Source of the DNA: JAWXCM01 sp034408745
GTDB lineage: Bacteria > Acidobacteriota > Terriglobia > Bryobacterales > Bryobacteraceae
Assembly: GCA_034408745.1 (NCBI GenBank)
Contig: JAWXCM010000012.1
Location: forward strand, 1 to 64,000
Reading direction: 5' to 3'
Length of the DNA: 64,000 bases
Part shown: one piece after another, positions 53,321 to 62,639 of the stretch
Layout of the letters: every line of letters starts with the position of its first letter
How positions within the stretch are numbered: position 1 is the stretch's first letter
Translations under genes and position numbers: made by a program
The notes under the pieces: model-generated
Told to the model about the DNA's origin: nothing
What the model saw: only the letters and a program-made list of their open reading frames with translations
Databases searched by the model: none

Positions 53321-54373
53321 TTAGCGGGAAAGCGTGGCAAAGCGGCTGGATGCGGCGACCGCCGTTGACTTACGGCTGAAGTGGAGCAGGCCGCTCAGAA
53401 AGCCCAGGCCGTATGAGGTATGGTAAGTGGCGAATACCAGGGGAAGCACCGGCAGTAAGTCCCAGCCGTGCGTAGCCGCAGTCCGAACGGATGCTGCCGC
53501 GGCGGCCGCTGAGTATAGCAACAGGACGGCAACCACCACGGCCCCAACCAGCGGCGCAGCAGTAGCGCCCACAACTGCAAGTCCTGCCCAGGTCAAAGCC
53601 AGTCCAATCACTGTAACAACGAAGAGCCCGGGCACCAGGTGTCGAAAGGACGCGGGTATCTGGTGTTTGCGAATCACGGCGACTTTCCAGAATCCGTACT
53701 GCATATACTGCCGGAACAAGGCACTCAGACTGGAACGCGGCTTGTACCAGGACACGATGTCAGGCGACTGGTACACGCGGCCACCGGCGCGAATGATGCG
53801 CAGGTTGAGCTCGTCGTCCTGATTGCGCACAAGGGACTCGTCAAAGCCGCCCAGAGTTACCAGCATGGAGCGACGCCAGCAACCGTACGGAACCGTATCG
53901 ACGTATCCGGCGAAGCGGACATTGTGAAACCGCGCTCCCCCACAGGCGAACGGCGAGTGGTAAGCCGCCGCGACTGCCTTGCCCCAGTAAGTGCTGGCCG
54001 ATGTCCGCGCAGGGCCGCCCGCATTAGCGGCGTTGGTTTTCTGCAGAGTATCAACCGACTGGCGGACGTAGTCCGGGGCGTAGATGGTGTGCGCGTCCAT
54101 GCGCACAATGAACTCGCCGCGGGCTTTTCCAATGGCTGCGTTAAGGCCAGTCGAGACGATGCGTCCCGGGTTGTCGAGCACGGTTACCCGACTGTCGCTG
54201 GCGCACAGCTGGACCAGCAACTCACGCGTGCCGTCCGTGCTTATGCCGTCGGCAACCAGCACTTCCATTGTGTAGCGGCCGGTCTGCTGACTCAGCACGG
54301 AGCCGACGAAATCCTCAATGTGTTCGCGCTCATTACGACAGGCGATGACGATACTGATATCGGGCGTTTTCAT
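53321..54373 (-). CDS. Family 2 glycosyltransferase
   Basis: 350 residues. GT-A start ISIVIACRNEREHIEDFVGS, VLVADGISTDGTRE and the divalent-metal motif RMDAHTIY. Three or so hydrophobic helices lie near the C-terminus (LFVVTVIGLALTWAGLAVVG), as in membrane-bound GT2 enzymes such as ExoA relatives. The enzyme adds a sugar to the lipid-linked repeat unit on the cytoplasmic side. It is 5 bp from the upstream CapK-like gene. Confidence 0.9.
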   Translation of the reverse strand: MKTPDISIVIACRNEREHIEDFVGSVLSQQTGRYTMEVLVADGISTDGTRELLVQLCASDSRVTVLDNPGRIVSTGLNAAIGKARGEFIVRMDAHTIYAPDYVRQSVDTLQKTNAANAGGPARTSASTYWGKAVAAAYHSPFACGGARFHNVRFAGYVDTVPYGCWRRSMLVTLGGFDESLVRNQDDELNLRIIRAGGRVYQSPDIVSWYKPRSSLSALFRQYMQYGFWKVAVIRKHQIPASFRHLVPGLFVVTVIGLALTWAGLAVVGATAAPLVGAVVVAVLLLYSAAAAAASVRTAATHGWDLLPVLPLVFATYHTSYGLGFLSGLLHFSRKSTAVAASSRFATLSR

Positions 54374-54378
54374 TTCAC

Positions 54379-55806
54379 TTAACGGGCAGTTTCAAAAGGT
54401 GCGTGTCCCTGTTCTCGCAGGCGGCTGATCACGGCGCGTATTTTGCCGCGCGGAGTTCTTTCCAGGGTGGATGCGGCCTCGACGCGTACATCGACTTTGC
54501 CGAGGCGCGCCTGGACCCGCTGGGTTAGTACGGAGCGCTGGGCGTCTCCGAAGCTTTCCGTTGCAATTACCCGAACCAGGATACTGTCTTTGGTTTCCTG
54601 AACAATCTGTCCGGCAAGTACGTGCGGAACATCAATGAAGATGCCATGGAATCGCACCAGCTGACGGCCATCGGGACCTACGACTACGTCTTCGATCCGG
54701 CCAACAATACCGGCAAGTACCGGCAGGTGGACCCTGCCGCAGGGGCACGATTCGGTGTCCCAGACACCAATGTCGCCGATCTCGTACCGGAAGAGCATTT
54801 GGGTCTCGTTCAGCATTCCGGTGCAAAGGATCCGACCCTCGACGCCGGGCGGAACAGGGAAGCCGTGTTCGTCGACAATCTCGAGGATGCCAAAGTCGTG
54901 ATGAGCGTGGAGCCGGCCGTACTCGCACTCCGTTGCCAGCACGACGTTCTCAACCGCGCCGTATTCTTCCCAGGCCCGGGATCTGTATGCCTCATGGACA
55001 ACGGTCCGCATCGCGCTTGTGAGCCGTTCGCTGCTGAGGATCAGAGCACGGGGGCTGTAGTCGAACTGCAGCCCCTGAGCCAGCATCATGCGACCGAGCA
55101 GAAAGTGGGACTGCGCATATCCAGTAAGCACTTCGGGCTGGAAGCGGTTAAAGGCGCTCACGTAATGCACCGCATTTGCCGGGCTTATGTGGAATGCCGA
55201 GAAATACACCTGCTGCTCGGCGAGGTTGTATCTGTGATAGGGAGGCCCGGACTCAGGATCGGTTACTACCATACGGCCGCCGATCATAGACCGGGGAGAC
55301 TGCACACTTACCCCAGCCCAGCGGAACGAACGTGCCTCTCGCGCCGCGATGAACCGCCTGTGGTCGTCCGCGGTACACGCAGTCGCGACGGGTGTTCCGG
55401 TACTGCCGCTGCTCTGATACGTACGCACCTGCTGTCCGGGGTTTCCGGTTACGAGGAAGGCTGCCGGGTTCGCGCGGAAGTCCTCCTTTGGCGTGACAGG
55501 AAGGTCAGGAAGATTCGCCCGACCCAAACGGCGCAGTGCGCTGCGTGAAAAGCCCCGAGCCGTCCAGGACTCGCGGTAATAAGGCACGGAGTCGAACGCC
55601 GTGAGTAGTCGCTCGGCAAGTCGCGCGTCGAGATATGCGCCGAACTGCCCCGGGCTCCATCTGTCCCGGTCAGAGAACTCGCGCACATAGGCGTCAAAGC
55701 GGCCACCGAGTCGTTCATTCCGCCACCGAATTCCGTAGACTGAGATTGCGACACTCTGCAGCCACGGAGGCAGCGCTGCATAAAGCTGTTCCTGAGTGAG
55801 TGACAT
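54379..55806 (-). CDS. CapK/PaaK-like adenylate-forming enzyme (1)
   Basis: 475 residues. AMP-binding motif YQSSGSTGTPVATACT near 134-149, EEYGAVENVVLATECEYGRL, a Cys-rich stretch (ESCPCGRVHLPVLAGIVGRI) and the ERTPRGKIRAVISRL end. This is the phenylacetate-CoA-ligase-like CapK family found in capsule and EPS loci, where the true substrate is generally unknown. A second, divergent copy lies 1.7 kb upstream. A role in making or attaching an acyl or amino-acid substituent on the glycan is an inference. Confidence 0.85.
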   Translation of the reverse strand: MSLTQEQLYAALPPWLQSVAISVYGIRWRNERLGGRFDAYVREFSDRDRWSPGQFGAYLDARLAERLLTAFDSVPYYRESWTARGFSRSALRRLGRANLPDLPVTPKEDFRANPAAFLVTGNPGQQVRTYQSSGSTGTPVATACTADDHRRFIAAREARSFRWAGVSVQSPRSMIGGRMVVTDPESGPPYHRYNLAEQQVYFSAFHISPANAVHYVSAFNRFQPEVLTGYAQSHFLLGRMMLAQGLQFDYSPRALILSSERLTSAMRTVVHEAYRSRAWEEYGAVENVVLATECEYGRLHAHHDFGILEIVDEHGFPVPPGVEGRILCTGMLNETQMLFRYEIGDIGVWDTESCPCGRVHLPVLAGIVGRIEDVVVGPDGRQLVRFHGIFIDVPHVLAGQIVQETKDSILVRVIATESFGDAQRSVLTQRVQARLGKVDVRVEAASTLERTPRGKIRAVISRLREQGHAPFETAR

Positions 55807-55843
55807 CTGGATGAGTTTAGATGTTGTGGCGTCCCGCCACTTA

Positions 55844-56689
55844 CTAACTGCGGGGCTGCGCGAGAATTATTGTGTGGCTCCGCGCGAGGGTCGCAGAAAG
55901 CGCTCCTGGCAGTAGCCTGGGTTCGGCAGACAGGGCCCAGTACGCGTAACGTTCGCTCCAGCTGCGCTGGCGGATCAGTCGGCGAAACCGTTCGAGCGCC
56001 CCGAAAGGAACAACCTTCACAGACTCGAAGAACTCCAGCCCAGCCCGCTGGTAGTGGTTGCTGCTCTGGTCACGGTCCGGGTGTGGGTCTCTCTGTTTCC
56101 ATTCGCGGAAGGCCGGTCTGTTCAGAATCGACGGGCGGCCTGGGACGGGTACGATCCATCGCAGCGTGTCGAGTGCCTGCGAATTGACGGCCGGTTCCTG
56201 AAAGCGGGCTTCGCCATCCGGAGTAAGCAGCGAGGCGGTACGCCTGAGGAACTCGCGTTCCGTCGCGTGGTCGAGGTGATGCAGGAATGCTTTCCCAACT
56301 ATGAAGTCGAAGCGCGGCAGATTCGACATGGAAAGGAAGTCGCCGTGAAGGGCATGAACGTCGTAGCCCAGTCTGGAGGCTGTGCCCTGCAGTGAGCGGA
56401 CGGCAGGCTCAGCGATCTCAACAGCAGTTACCCGGGCTCCCAGCCTTGCCATAATGAGCGCATTCAGCCCGTCTCCGAAGCCGAGCTCCAGTACCGTAGC
56501 ACCGGCGATCCGGGCCGCAAAGTTATCGCGGTATAGTCCAAACCACGAGGTATGGGTTCGGATGGCCCGGTGGAAGAAGCCGGGATCGGTCGCTCTGCTA
56601 ACCAGTAGCTCCTCGTCCAGCGAACTATATAGAGTGGTGTAGTGCCGGATGTTATGCTCCAGCACGGTTCCCGGGCTAAGAGCATGCAT
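55844..56689 (-). CDS. Class I SAM-dependent methyltransferase (1)
   Basis: 281 residues. SAM motif I ATVLELGFGDGLNALIMARL near 64-83, VTAVEIAEPAVRSL, VHALHGDFLSMSNLPRFDFI and LHHLDHATEREFLRRTASLL. No membrane segment. Together with its neighbour, overlapping by 14 bp, it could methylate sugars or other groups of the surface glycan. The substrate cannot be read from sequence. Confidence 0.82.
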   Translation of the reverse strand: MHALSPGTVLEHNIRHYTTLYSSLDEELLVSRATDPGFFHRAIRTHTSWFGLYRDNFAARIAGATVLELGFGDGLNALIMARLGARVTAVEIAEPAVRSLQGTASRLGYDVHALHGDFLSMSNLPRFDFIVGKAFLHHLDHATEREFLRRTASLLTPDGEARFQEPAVNSQALDTLRWIVPVPGRPSILNRPAFREWKQRDPHPDRDQSSNHYQRAGLEFFESVKVVPFGALERFRRLIRQRSWSERYAYWALSAEPRLLPGALSATLARSHTIILAQPRS

Positions 56690-57485
56690 GATGCACGTTC
56701 TCCTGACTTACTTCCTGTGACTCGAAGACGTCGATTGAGTCTTCGGTTCGAGCTTTGCGAAGAAATCCGGATCCGAGCAGTATCTGCTCACGGGCACCAG
56801 CTTCGGCGTGGAGCGTACTGGTCTTTGGCGCGCCATAGTACACGATAATCACAGGACGTCGTTCCTGAAGCCAGGACCCGTGGAGAACTTCAATGACTCG
56901 GCTTAAAACCAGGGGCTCGAACGGATCGTAGAAGTAACACACCAGGGGGCCGCTGGGCGGAGTGTATTCGGTGACATCGCCACATACGGACTCGACGGCA
57001 AAGCAGCGACGGGCGGGATTGCTGTATGCGGCTATATTTCGCTCGGCGATCCTGTGCAGGTCGGCTCCGAATTCGACGCCGACAATACGCCGAAACGGGT
57101 AATGAGACGCCAGCAACAGAGTAAGTCCTTTACCCGACCCGTAATCTATGAACGTGTACTCACTGTGGTTGATGCGAAGTCCGGCCATCGCACTCTGAAA
57201 GTGCGCCTGGTTGGACGCTTTGTAATATCTGGCATACAGATAGTTCGGGCTCGATATCTCCATGGACGCGACGCGCACTACGCCACTCGTATCGACGCCG
57301 TTGGCCAGATCGAAGTCGCTGGCTTTCGTCTCGGTTCGACGCTTCCAGGGAAGAAATCCCTGCAGCGCGGTGGAAAGGGTGCGAGTAGCCGGCACCGGTC
57401 CCTCCGTTCGCAGGACGTGCCCAACGCGCCGGGCGAGCATGAGTGCGGTGCGCGCTTTCTGTCGGATGACTTTGTCAGTATTCAC
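56676..57485 (-). CDS. Class I SAM-dependent methyltransferase (2)
   Basis: 269 residues. The SAM region FIDYGSGKGLTLLLASHYPF near residue 113 and VGVEFGADLHRIAERNI, followed by VYFYDPFEPLVLSRVIEVL-type sequence (LVCYFYDPFEPLVL), are typical of a small family of EPS-associated methyltransferases. It is unrelated in detail to its neighbour. The 5' end overlaps the second CapK-like gene by 4 bp. Confidence 0.8.
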   Translation of the reverse strand: MNTDKVIRQKARTALMLARRVGHVLRTEGPVPATRTLSTALQGFLPWKRRTETKASDFDLANGVDTSGVVRVASMEISSPNYLYARYYKASNQAHFQSAMAGLRINHSEYTFIDYGSGKGLTLLLASHYPFRRIVGVEFGADLHRIAERNIAAYSNPARRCFAVESVCGDVTEYTPPSGPLVCYFYDPFEPLVLSRVIEVLHGSWLQERRPVIIVYYGAPKTSTLHAEAGAREQILLGSGFLRKARTEDSIDVFESQEVSQENVHHACS

Positions 57486-58930
57486 GGGGCCTGATTCTGC
57501 AAAAGAGTCTCGATGCCTTTAGCCACGCCAGATGCCGTGGCCAGAGGCAAAGTCACGTTACACACTACGGCGCGGAGTTTTGCGTTCTTAGTGCGTGGGA
57601 TGCGTTCCACGGGTTCCAGCACGACGTTCACATCGCCGAGGCGCTCTCTTACGCGCTGGACGACTGTGGAACCCATTGCGTCGGTGAACCCCGGCGCAGG
57701 GACGTACCGAACACGAATGTCCTGAAGCGAATCCTGTACGATCTGCGCCTCATGCACAGCGAGATCGGTGTCGAACACGATCTCCATCGAGCTGGGACTT
57801 ACTCTGCGTCCGTCGGCTGCAAACAACATGTCACTGGTTCGGCCTTCAATGTCCTCGACGACCGGGAGGCTTCGTCCACAAGTGCAGGCATGATCGGTCC
57901 GGATAGCAGCGCGGTCACCGATGCGGTATCGGATGAGCGGCATCGCGGCATTGAGAAACCCGGTGGAGACAAGGTCGCCACTTACTGCTCCTGACGACAG
58001 TCTCTGAGTATCGGTGAGTTCGGTCCAGCTTACTTCCGGCCACAGGTGCAGGCTTCCGTGTTCGCACTCCGACGCACCGGCCGCGATCTCGGTCATCCCG
58101 TACGTCTCGCGAACGCGACAGAGGAATGCGTTTCGAATTGTGTTGCGCTGACGCAGGGTCAGAGGTTCAGAACTGGAAAGAACGACATGGAGGCGCGGCG
58201 CCTGAAGCCGTTGCTGCAGAATCTCCCGCGCGAGGAATTCGAGGGCGGAGCTGTGTCCCCAGAGATAACGAACATCGTGCTCGGCGAGAGCTTCGACATA
58301 TTGACGGGCCGTCTCAGCCGACAAGTGATACGCGGACATGTACAACTGGCTCAGTCCACGATTCCAGACCCAGAACGGAGGGCGCTTCTGTTCCACCGGA
58401 GTGACAAGCTGCGCGCCGAGCAGAGCCCACCGGTCATGCCGCGTGACACCATTCCATCTGCGAAAGCGCGCCTCCGACAGTGCGTACCAGGAACGACTGG
58501 CGTCGCGATTGAACCAGAGTCGTACTGGCTGGCCAGTGGTGCCGCTTGTGGTTTCTTCGTGGAGCTGTCTTCTGTCGAAGTCGTCGGAAACGAAGGCCTC
58601 CGGAATGTCACGCAGGGTGGCCTTTTCCAGAATCGGCCAGTTATCCAGGATTTCCCAGGACGCGGAGTCGCCTTTCTGGCGGCGCTTACTCCATTGCTCG
58701 CGATAATACGGCACTTTTGTCGCGGCTCGATGCAGTGTTTCTGCGAGGCGCTCTTCCTGCCACGATTTCCAGTGCGAAGCTGGCCAGGTTTCCCGGCTGA
58801 GGGCTGATTCTGCGTCTTGATCGGCGCCGGCGCCATATCGCCAGAATCGCAACTGATAACCACGCATACTGGCAAGAATTGGCCGGACCGCCGGAAAATC
58901 CCTATACAGTGATTTAGCTATTTCCTGCAC
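57482..58930 (-). CDS. CapK/PaaK-like adenylate-forming enzyme (2)
   Basis: 482 residues. TTSGTTGQPVRLWFNRDASR near 130 is the AMP-binding loop; then VRETYGMTEIAAGASECEHG, the Cys cluster DHACTCGRSLPVVEDIEGRT and ERIPRTKNAKLRAVVC near the end. It is clearly related to the copy at 54379-55806 but diverged, so the two probably adenylate different substrates or act in sequence. Upstream there are 57 bp of A+T-rich intergenic DNA before the epimerase gene. Confidence 0.85.
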   Translation of the reverse strand: MQEIAKSLYRDFPAVRPILASMRGYQLRFWRYGAGADQDAESALSRETWPASHWKSWQEERLAETLHRAATKVPYYREQWSKRRQKGDSASWEILDNWPILEKATLRDIPEAFVSDDFDRRQLHEETTSGTTGQPVRLWFNRDASRSWYALSEARFRRWNGVTRHDRWALLGAQLVTPVEQKRPPFWVWNRGLSQLYMSAYHLSAETARQYVEALAEHDVRYLWGHSSALEFLAREILQQRLQAPRLHVVLSSSEPLTLRQRNTIRNAFLCRVRETYGMTEIAAGASECEHGSLHLWPEVSWTELTDTQRLSSGAVSGDLVSTGFLNAAMPLIRYRIGDRAAIRTDHACTCGRSLPVVEDIEGRTSDMLFAADGRRVSPSSMEIVFDTDLAVHEAQIVQDSLQDIRVRYVPAPGFTDAMGSTVVQRVRERLGDVNVVLEPVERIPRTKNAKLRAVVCNVTLPLATASGVAKGIETLLQNQAP

Positions 58931-58987
58931 GATTAATTATCAGTTGCAAACTGTACAGTATCAATAGTACGAGATGTAAAATGCGCG

Positions 58988-59986
58988 TTATTCTGCACGG
59001 GCAGGCACACTTTTCGCCGTGTTAACCGTGAGGTCCCGCGCAGAGTTCAGATACCAGTCGGCAAAACGTGCAAGGCCGGACTGGAGAGTTGTTGCGGGGT
59101 TGTACCCGAGCATCCTCTTCGCCTTCGATATATCGGCCCAGGTCTGTGGAACGTCGCCGGGCTGCTCAGGCTGCCAGTCAATCGCAGCGCGAACTCCGAG
59201 CGCTTCTTCAAGCCCACTCACCAGCTCCTTCAGAGTTACTGTCCGGTCATTTCCGAGGTTGAATACTTCGTATCCGGAACTGGTGTAATTCATTGCCGCG
59301 GCGATGCCCGACGTGATGTCGTCGACGAAGGTGTAATCGCGACGGGTTGAACCATCGCCGTAGAACGGGATCGGGTAGCCGGCCGTCATCAGGTGGCTGA
59401 ACTTGTGAATCGCCAGGTCTGGCCGCTGCCGCGGACCATAGACCGTGAAGAATCTCAGGGCTAGAAAGCGCATCCCGTAAAGCCGGCTGTACACGTGACC
59501 GAGTAACTCGCCGCTAACTTTGGTACTGGCGTAGGGGCTGATCGGTTCGAGGACCCCATCCGACTCTTTCCAGGGAACTCGCGGATTGACGCCGTAGACA
59601 CTGCTGGACGAAGCGAACACGAACTGCGGAATGTTGCGGCGGCGAGCGAGTTCGAGAAGATTTTGTGTACCGGCGACATTCACATCCTGGTATGTAAGAG
59701 GATCGGAAATCGACGGGCGCACTCCCGCTCGCGCCGCGAGATGAACGATCACGTCGAAGTCGCCAGGGAGTTTGGTGTTGAGACCAGCGTCCCGGATGTC
59801 AGCCTCTACGAGCTTCCACGATGGAGAGTGCAGGAAAGGCTGGATGTTGATGAGCTTTCGAGCGCGTGGGTAGAAGTCGTCGAAGCTGTCGAGGCACGTG
59901 ACCTGCGACTCGCCTGCTGCGAGAAGTCGTGAAGTCAATGAGCTGCCGATAAATCCGGCGCCACCGGTGATGAGAACGTTTTTCAT
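58988..59986 (-). CDS. NAD-dependent nucleotide-sugar 4-epimerase
   Basis: 332 residues. VLITGGAGFIGSSLTSRLLA start, FDVIVHLAARAGVRPSISDP, active-site SPYASTKVSGELLGH (Tyr-x3-Lys) and RFFTVYGPRQRPDLAIHKFS. The AARAGVRPS and RFFTVYGPxxRPDMA patterns are those of UDP-glucuronate/galacturonate 4-epimerases (LpsL/GAE type). It would supply a uronic acid for the polysaccharide. The stop of the downstream-reading neighbours leaves 57 bp before the CapK gene. Confidence 0.87.
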   Translation of the reverse strand: MKNVLITGGAGFIGSSLTSRLLAAGESQVTCLDSFDDFYPRARKLINIQPFLHSPSWKLVEADIRDAGLNTKLPGDFDVIVHLAARAGVRPSISDPLTYQDVNVAGTQNLLELARRRNIPQFVFASSSSVYGVNPRVPWKESDGVLEPISPYASTKVSGELLGHVYSRLYGMRFLALRFFTVYGPRQRPDLAIHKFSHLMTAGYPIPFYGDGSTRRDYTFVDDITSGIAAAMNYTSSGYEVFNLGNDRTVTLKELVSGLEEALGVRAAIDWQPEQPGDVPQTWADISKAKRMLGYNPATTLQSGLARFADWYLNSARDLTVNTAKSVPARAE

Positions 59987-60006
59987 TGCTGGGATGTCCG
60001 AAGGTG

Positions 60007-61170
60007 TTAGTAAGTGGTGGTTCGTGCGGATGAGGCCGCGGCGCTGCGCGCCGACTGGCGGCCCCGGAGCCCGAGCAGCGACTCTGTGCGACTGGCCAGG
60101 TTGTCGACCGTAAAGTTTTCGAGAACGCGGTTGCGGATGGCTTCGGAGTCAGGTTCGCCGGCGTCGAGAACGCGGCAGATTGCTTTCGCCAGAGCAACGG
60201 GGTTGGAGGTTGGCACCACCTCACCGGTTTCGCCAACCACCAGGGCCGCATCGCCGGCATCGGTAACTACACAAGGCCGGCCGCACGCCATTGCTTCACC
60301 CACAACGTTGGGGAACCCCTCCCCATATAGCGAGCTTAGGCAGAACACGTCGAGCGCGTTGTAGAACCCGCGCATATCGCGGATCGGACCGGGGAATAGC
60401 AGACGGCCGCCGATGCCACCCGCGTGAGCAATCTGCTCGAGCCGCGCACGTCCGGCTTCCGGCATGCCGCCGGCACAAACGAACATGGCATCGGGAAAGT
60501 CATAGCCGACCTTTGTGGCGGCTCGAACGAAGTTCGCGTGATCTTTCATCGGATCGAAACGGCCCGCCATGCCGATCAGAGGCACGTGGTCCGGCACTCC
60601 CAACCTGGTGCGCATCTGTTGCCGGGCTTCCGGATCGGGCTCAAAGGCGCTGGTGTCGATGCCGTTGGGCACGCAAACTGCGCCGCTGTGCCTCCAGCCG
60701 CGCGACTCCCAGTAGCGGAGGCCTGCGTGCGAGTTGAAGATCACGAGGCCCGCAAGCCGTGACAGAGCAAAGGCCGCGGAGTAAGTCAAACGAGTCATCC
60801 AGCCGTACTTCTCAAAGTGCATGTCGGAGTCGCGGATGCCCCAGACGAGCTTCGCTCCAGGCGCAGCCACGCGCCCAAGTGTCGCGGCTATGTTTCCGGC
60901 TGAAAGGTAGCCGTGGATTACATCGGGTCGAATGATGCGGACTGCCCGCAGGATCTGCCACCCGAATCCAAACACGTCCCAGCGGGAACTCTTGCGAATG
61001 GGAACCAGACGCACGAGGCTTGTGTTGACATCGTGCTCCCGAACGCCGCCGGGGTAGAACACGAGCACATACACCTCATGTCCACGCTCGGCGAGTTCAT
61101 TGGCCAGAACGGTCAACTGGCGTTCAGCTCCGCCGTTCTCAAGTGAGCGAATTAGGAATGCGATTTTCAC
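60007..61170 (-). CDS. Family 4 glycosyltransferase
   Basis: 387 residues of GT-B fold. N-terminal IAFLIRSLENGGAERQLTVL, then LVWGIRDSDMHFE and SHAGLRYWESRGW, and the C-terminal donor site PLIGMAGRFDPMKDHANFVR, LFPGPIRDMRGFYNALDVFC and SLYGEGFPNVVGEAMACGRP with the E-x7-E pair. It adds a sugar to the repeat unit. It starts 5 bp after the O-antigen-ligase-like gene. Confidence 0.9.
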   Translation of the reverse strand: MKIAFLIRSLENGGAERQLTVLANELAERGHEVYVLVFYPGGVREHDVNTSLVRLVPIRKSSRWDVFGFGWQILRAVRIIRPDVIHGYLSAGNIAATLGRVAAPGAKLVWGIRDSDMHFEKYGWMTRLTYSAAFALSRLAGLVIFNSHAGLRYWESRGWRHSGAVCVPNGIDTSAFEPDPEARQQMRTRLGVPDHVPLIGMAGRFDPMKDHANFVRAATKVGYDFPDAMFVCAGGMPEAGRARLEQIAHAGGIGGRLLFPGPIRDMRGFYNALDVFCLSSLYGEGFPNVVGEAMACGRPCVVTDAGDAALVVGETGEVVPTSNPVALAKAICRVLDAGEPDSEAIRNRVLENFTVDNLASRTESLLGLRGRQSARSAAASSARTTTY

Positions 61171-61175
61171 TGGTC

Positions 61176-62639
61176 TTACTCGGTGGCGGTTACGGGTGCG
61201 TGTTCGGGCTCAGGCGCCGCAGGTTCTGCGAAATGGAATCGGGATCCCGTCAGTCGACTGAGCACCGAATCTCTGTTGCGGGCCAGCTCAGGAGAGCCTG
61301 ACAGTGCGCGGTAGCTACTGAGAGAGATGTAACTGGCGGCGATGAACCAGAGGCCCTTCGACTGGAACTCGCGGGAGAAGAACGCGCTTGCGATTACGAA
61401 CGTTACAAGCAGGCCGAGCGGCAGAAACCCTTCCCGACGATGGCGGAATCCATGCACCGCGAATGAGAAGACATAGGCGAGAAGGAGCACCATGCCTAAG
61501 ATTCCATTTTCAGCGAGGGTCTTTACCCATGCCGAGTGCGCGCCCTTTTCATGCCCGAGGAATCCAATGTCGTTGTCGATCAGGTCCGCGTATGCGAGGC
61601 CAAAGCCACCGGTGCCGACACCCAGAGGATGGTCTCGGAATATGTACCATCCTGCGATCACCAGATCGGAGCGACCACTGGTCCGTGAGTCGAGTGAGCG
61701 AGAGTCATCGAACAACTTGTCGATGCGGTGAATCGCGAACGCCTGCTGATCTCCGAAGTTGGCTATCACGACAATAAGGGAAAGCGCTGCGAGTACGGCG
61801 ACGCCGATCTTTTGCTGAATGCCTTGTGTGTAGAAAAGAAGAAAGCCGAGGCAAACGACAGCGATGAGCATCGCTCCGCGACTTCCGCTGAAGAACACCC
61901 AAATCGTGTTGAGCATCGCGAGACCGCCGAGCGCAAGCATGGGCATCGCACGCCGTGCATAGGGATAGGCGACGCAGATCATGAAGAGCGCTGTGAGCGG
62001 GTAGGCAGACCAGGCGTTCTTATTGATGACTGGCAGTGACTGCATCTGAACAAAGAACACCGCACCTCCAACTGCCGCCAGGCACCCGGTGACAATTGCG
62101 AGCCAGAAGAGCATGAATCGGTCATTGCCGGCGCGGAGATGAAAGATGAGCAGTCCAAAAGCTGCGAGCACGTTCAGGACGTTGTACACACCGACATCGA
62201 CAGCGGGGGTGAAGGTGAGATGCACTGTCAGCAGCAACGTGAAACACGCGAGCAGCATGGTATGTATGTCGTGCAACCGGAGGACCCTCGGGAGGACAAT
62301 GAACATAACCAACAGCAACAGATAGTTGAAGCTGTTCCACCGAAGAAGGCCACCGCTCATGAGGTAGACACGAGTAAGTGGATCGATCGTGGACAGGATC
62401 GCCACGCCGAACAGTCCAAGACCCGGCATCCAGATGCCCGCGAAGGCCGTCGCGAACCCGACCAGAGTGAGGAGCGTTACCGAGACGGAAAAGCCAGCGA
62501 CGAACCCCAGCGCGGAAAGTACTGTGACCAGTGCTGTGAGCCAGGGGCCCCAGCGCTGGCTGAACGTGCGCGGCGAGGCGACCATGAAAGGCCTGTTCTG
62601 CCGTGGGTCGAACGTCGGCGTCGGTGCGGGTGCGCTCAT
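61176..62639 (-). CDS. O-antigen ligase/polymerase-like membrane protein (Wzy_C)
   Basis: 487 residues from the ATG overlapping the upstream stop (ATGA). It has some ten transmembrane helices with a large periplasmic loop between about residues 340 and 400 containing SLDSRTSGRSDLVIAGWYIF, HPLGVGTGGFGLAYAD and GAHSAWVKTLAENGILGMVL. These are the Arg/His-containing motifs of the WaaL/Wzy ligase-polymerase superfamily. It either polymerises lipid-linked repeats or ligates chains. Confidence 0.88.
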   Translation of the reverse strand: MSAPAPTPTFDPRQNRPFMVASPRTFSQRWGPWLTALVTVLSALGFVAGFSVSVTLLTLVGFATAFAGIWMPGLGLFGVAILSTIDPLTRVYLMSGGLLRWNSFNYLLLLVMFIVLPRVLRLHDIHTMLLACFTLLLTVHLTFTPAVDVGVYNVLNVLAAFGLLIFHLRAGNDRFMLFWLAIVTGCLAAVGGAVFFVQMQSLPVINKNAWSAYPLTALFMICVAYPYARRAMPMLALGGLAMLNTIWVFFSGSRGAMLIAVVCLGFLLFYTQGIQQKIGVAVLAALSLIVVIANFGDQQAFAIHRIDKLFDDSRSLDSRTSGRSDLVIAGWYIFRDHPLGVGTGGFGLAYADLIDNDIGFLGHEKGAHSAWVKTLAENGILGMVLLLAYVFSFAVHGFRHRREGFLPLGLLVTFVIASAFFSREFQSKGLWFIAASYISLSSYRALSGSPELARNRDSVLSRLTGSRFHFAEPAAPEPEHAPVTATE

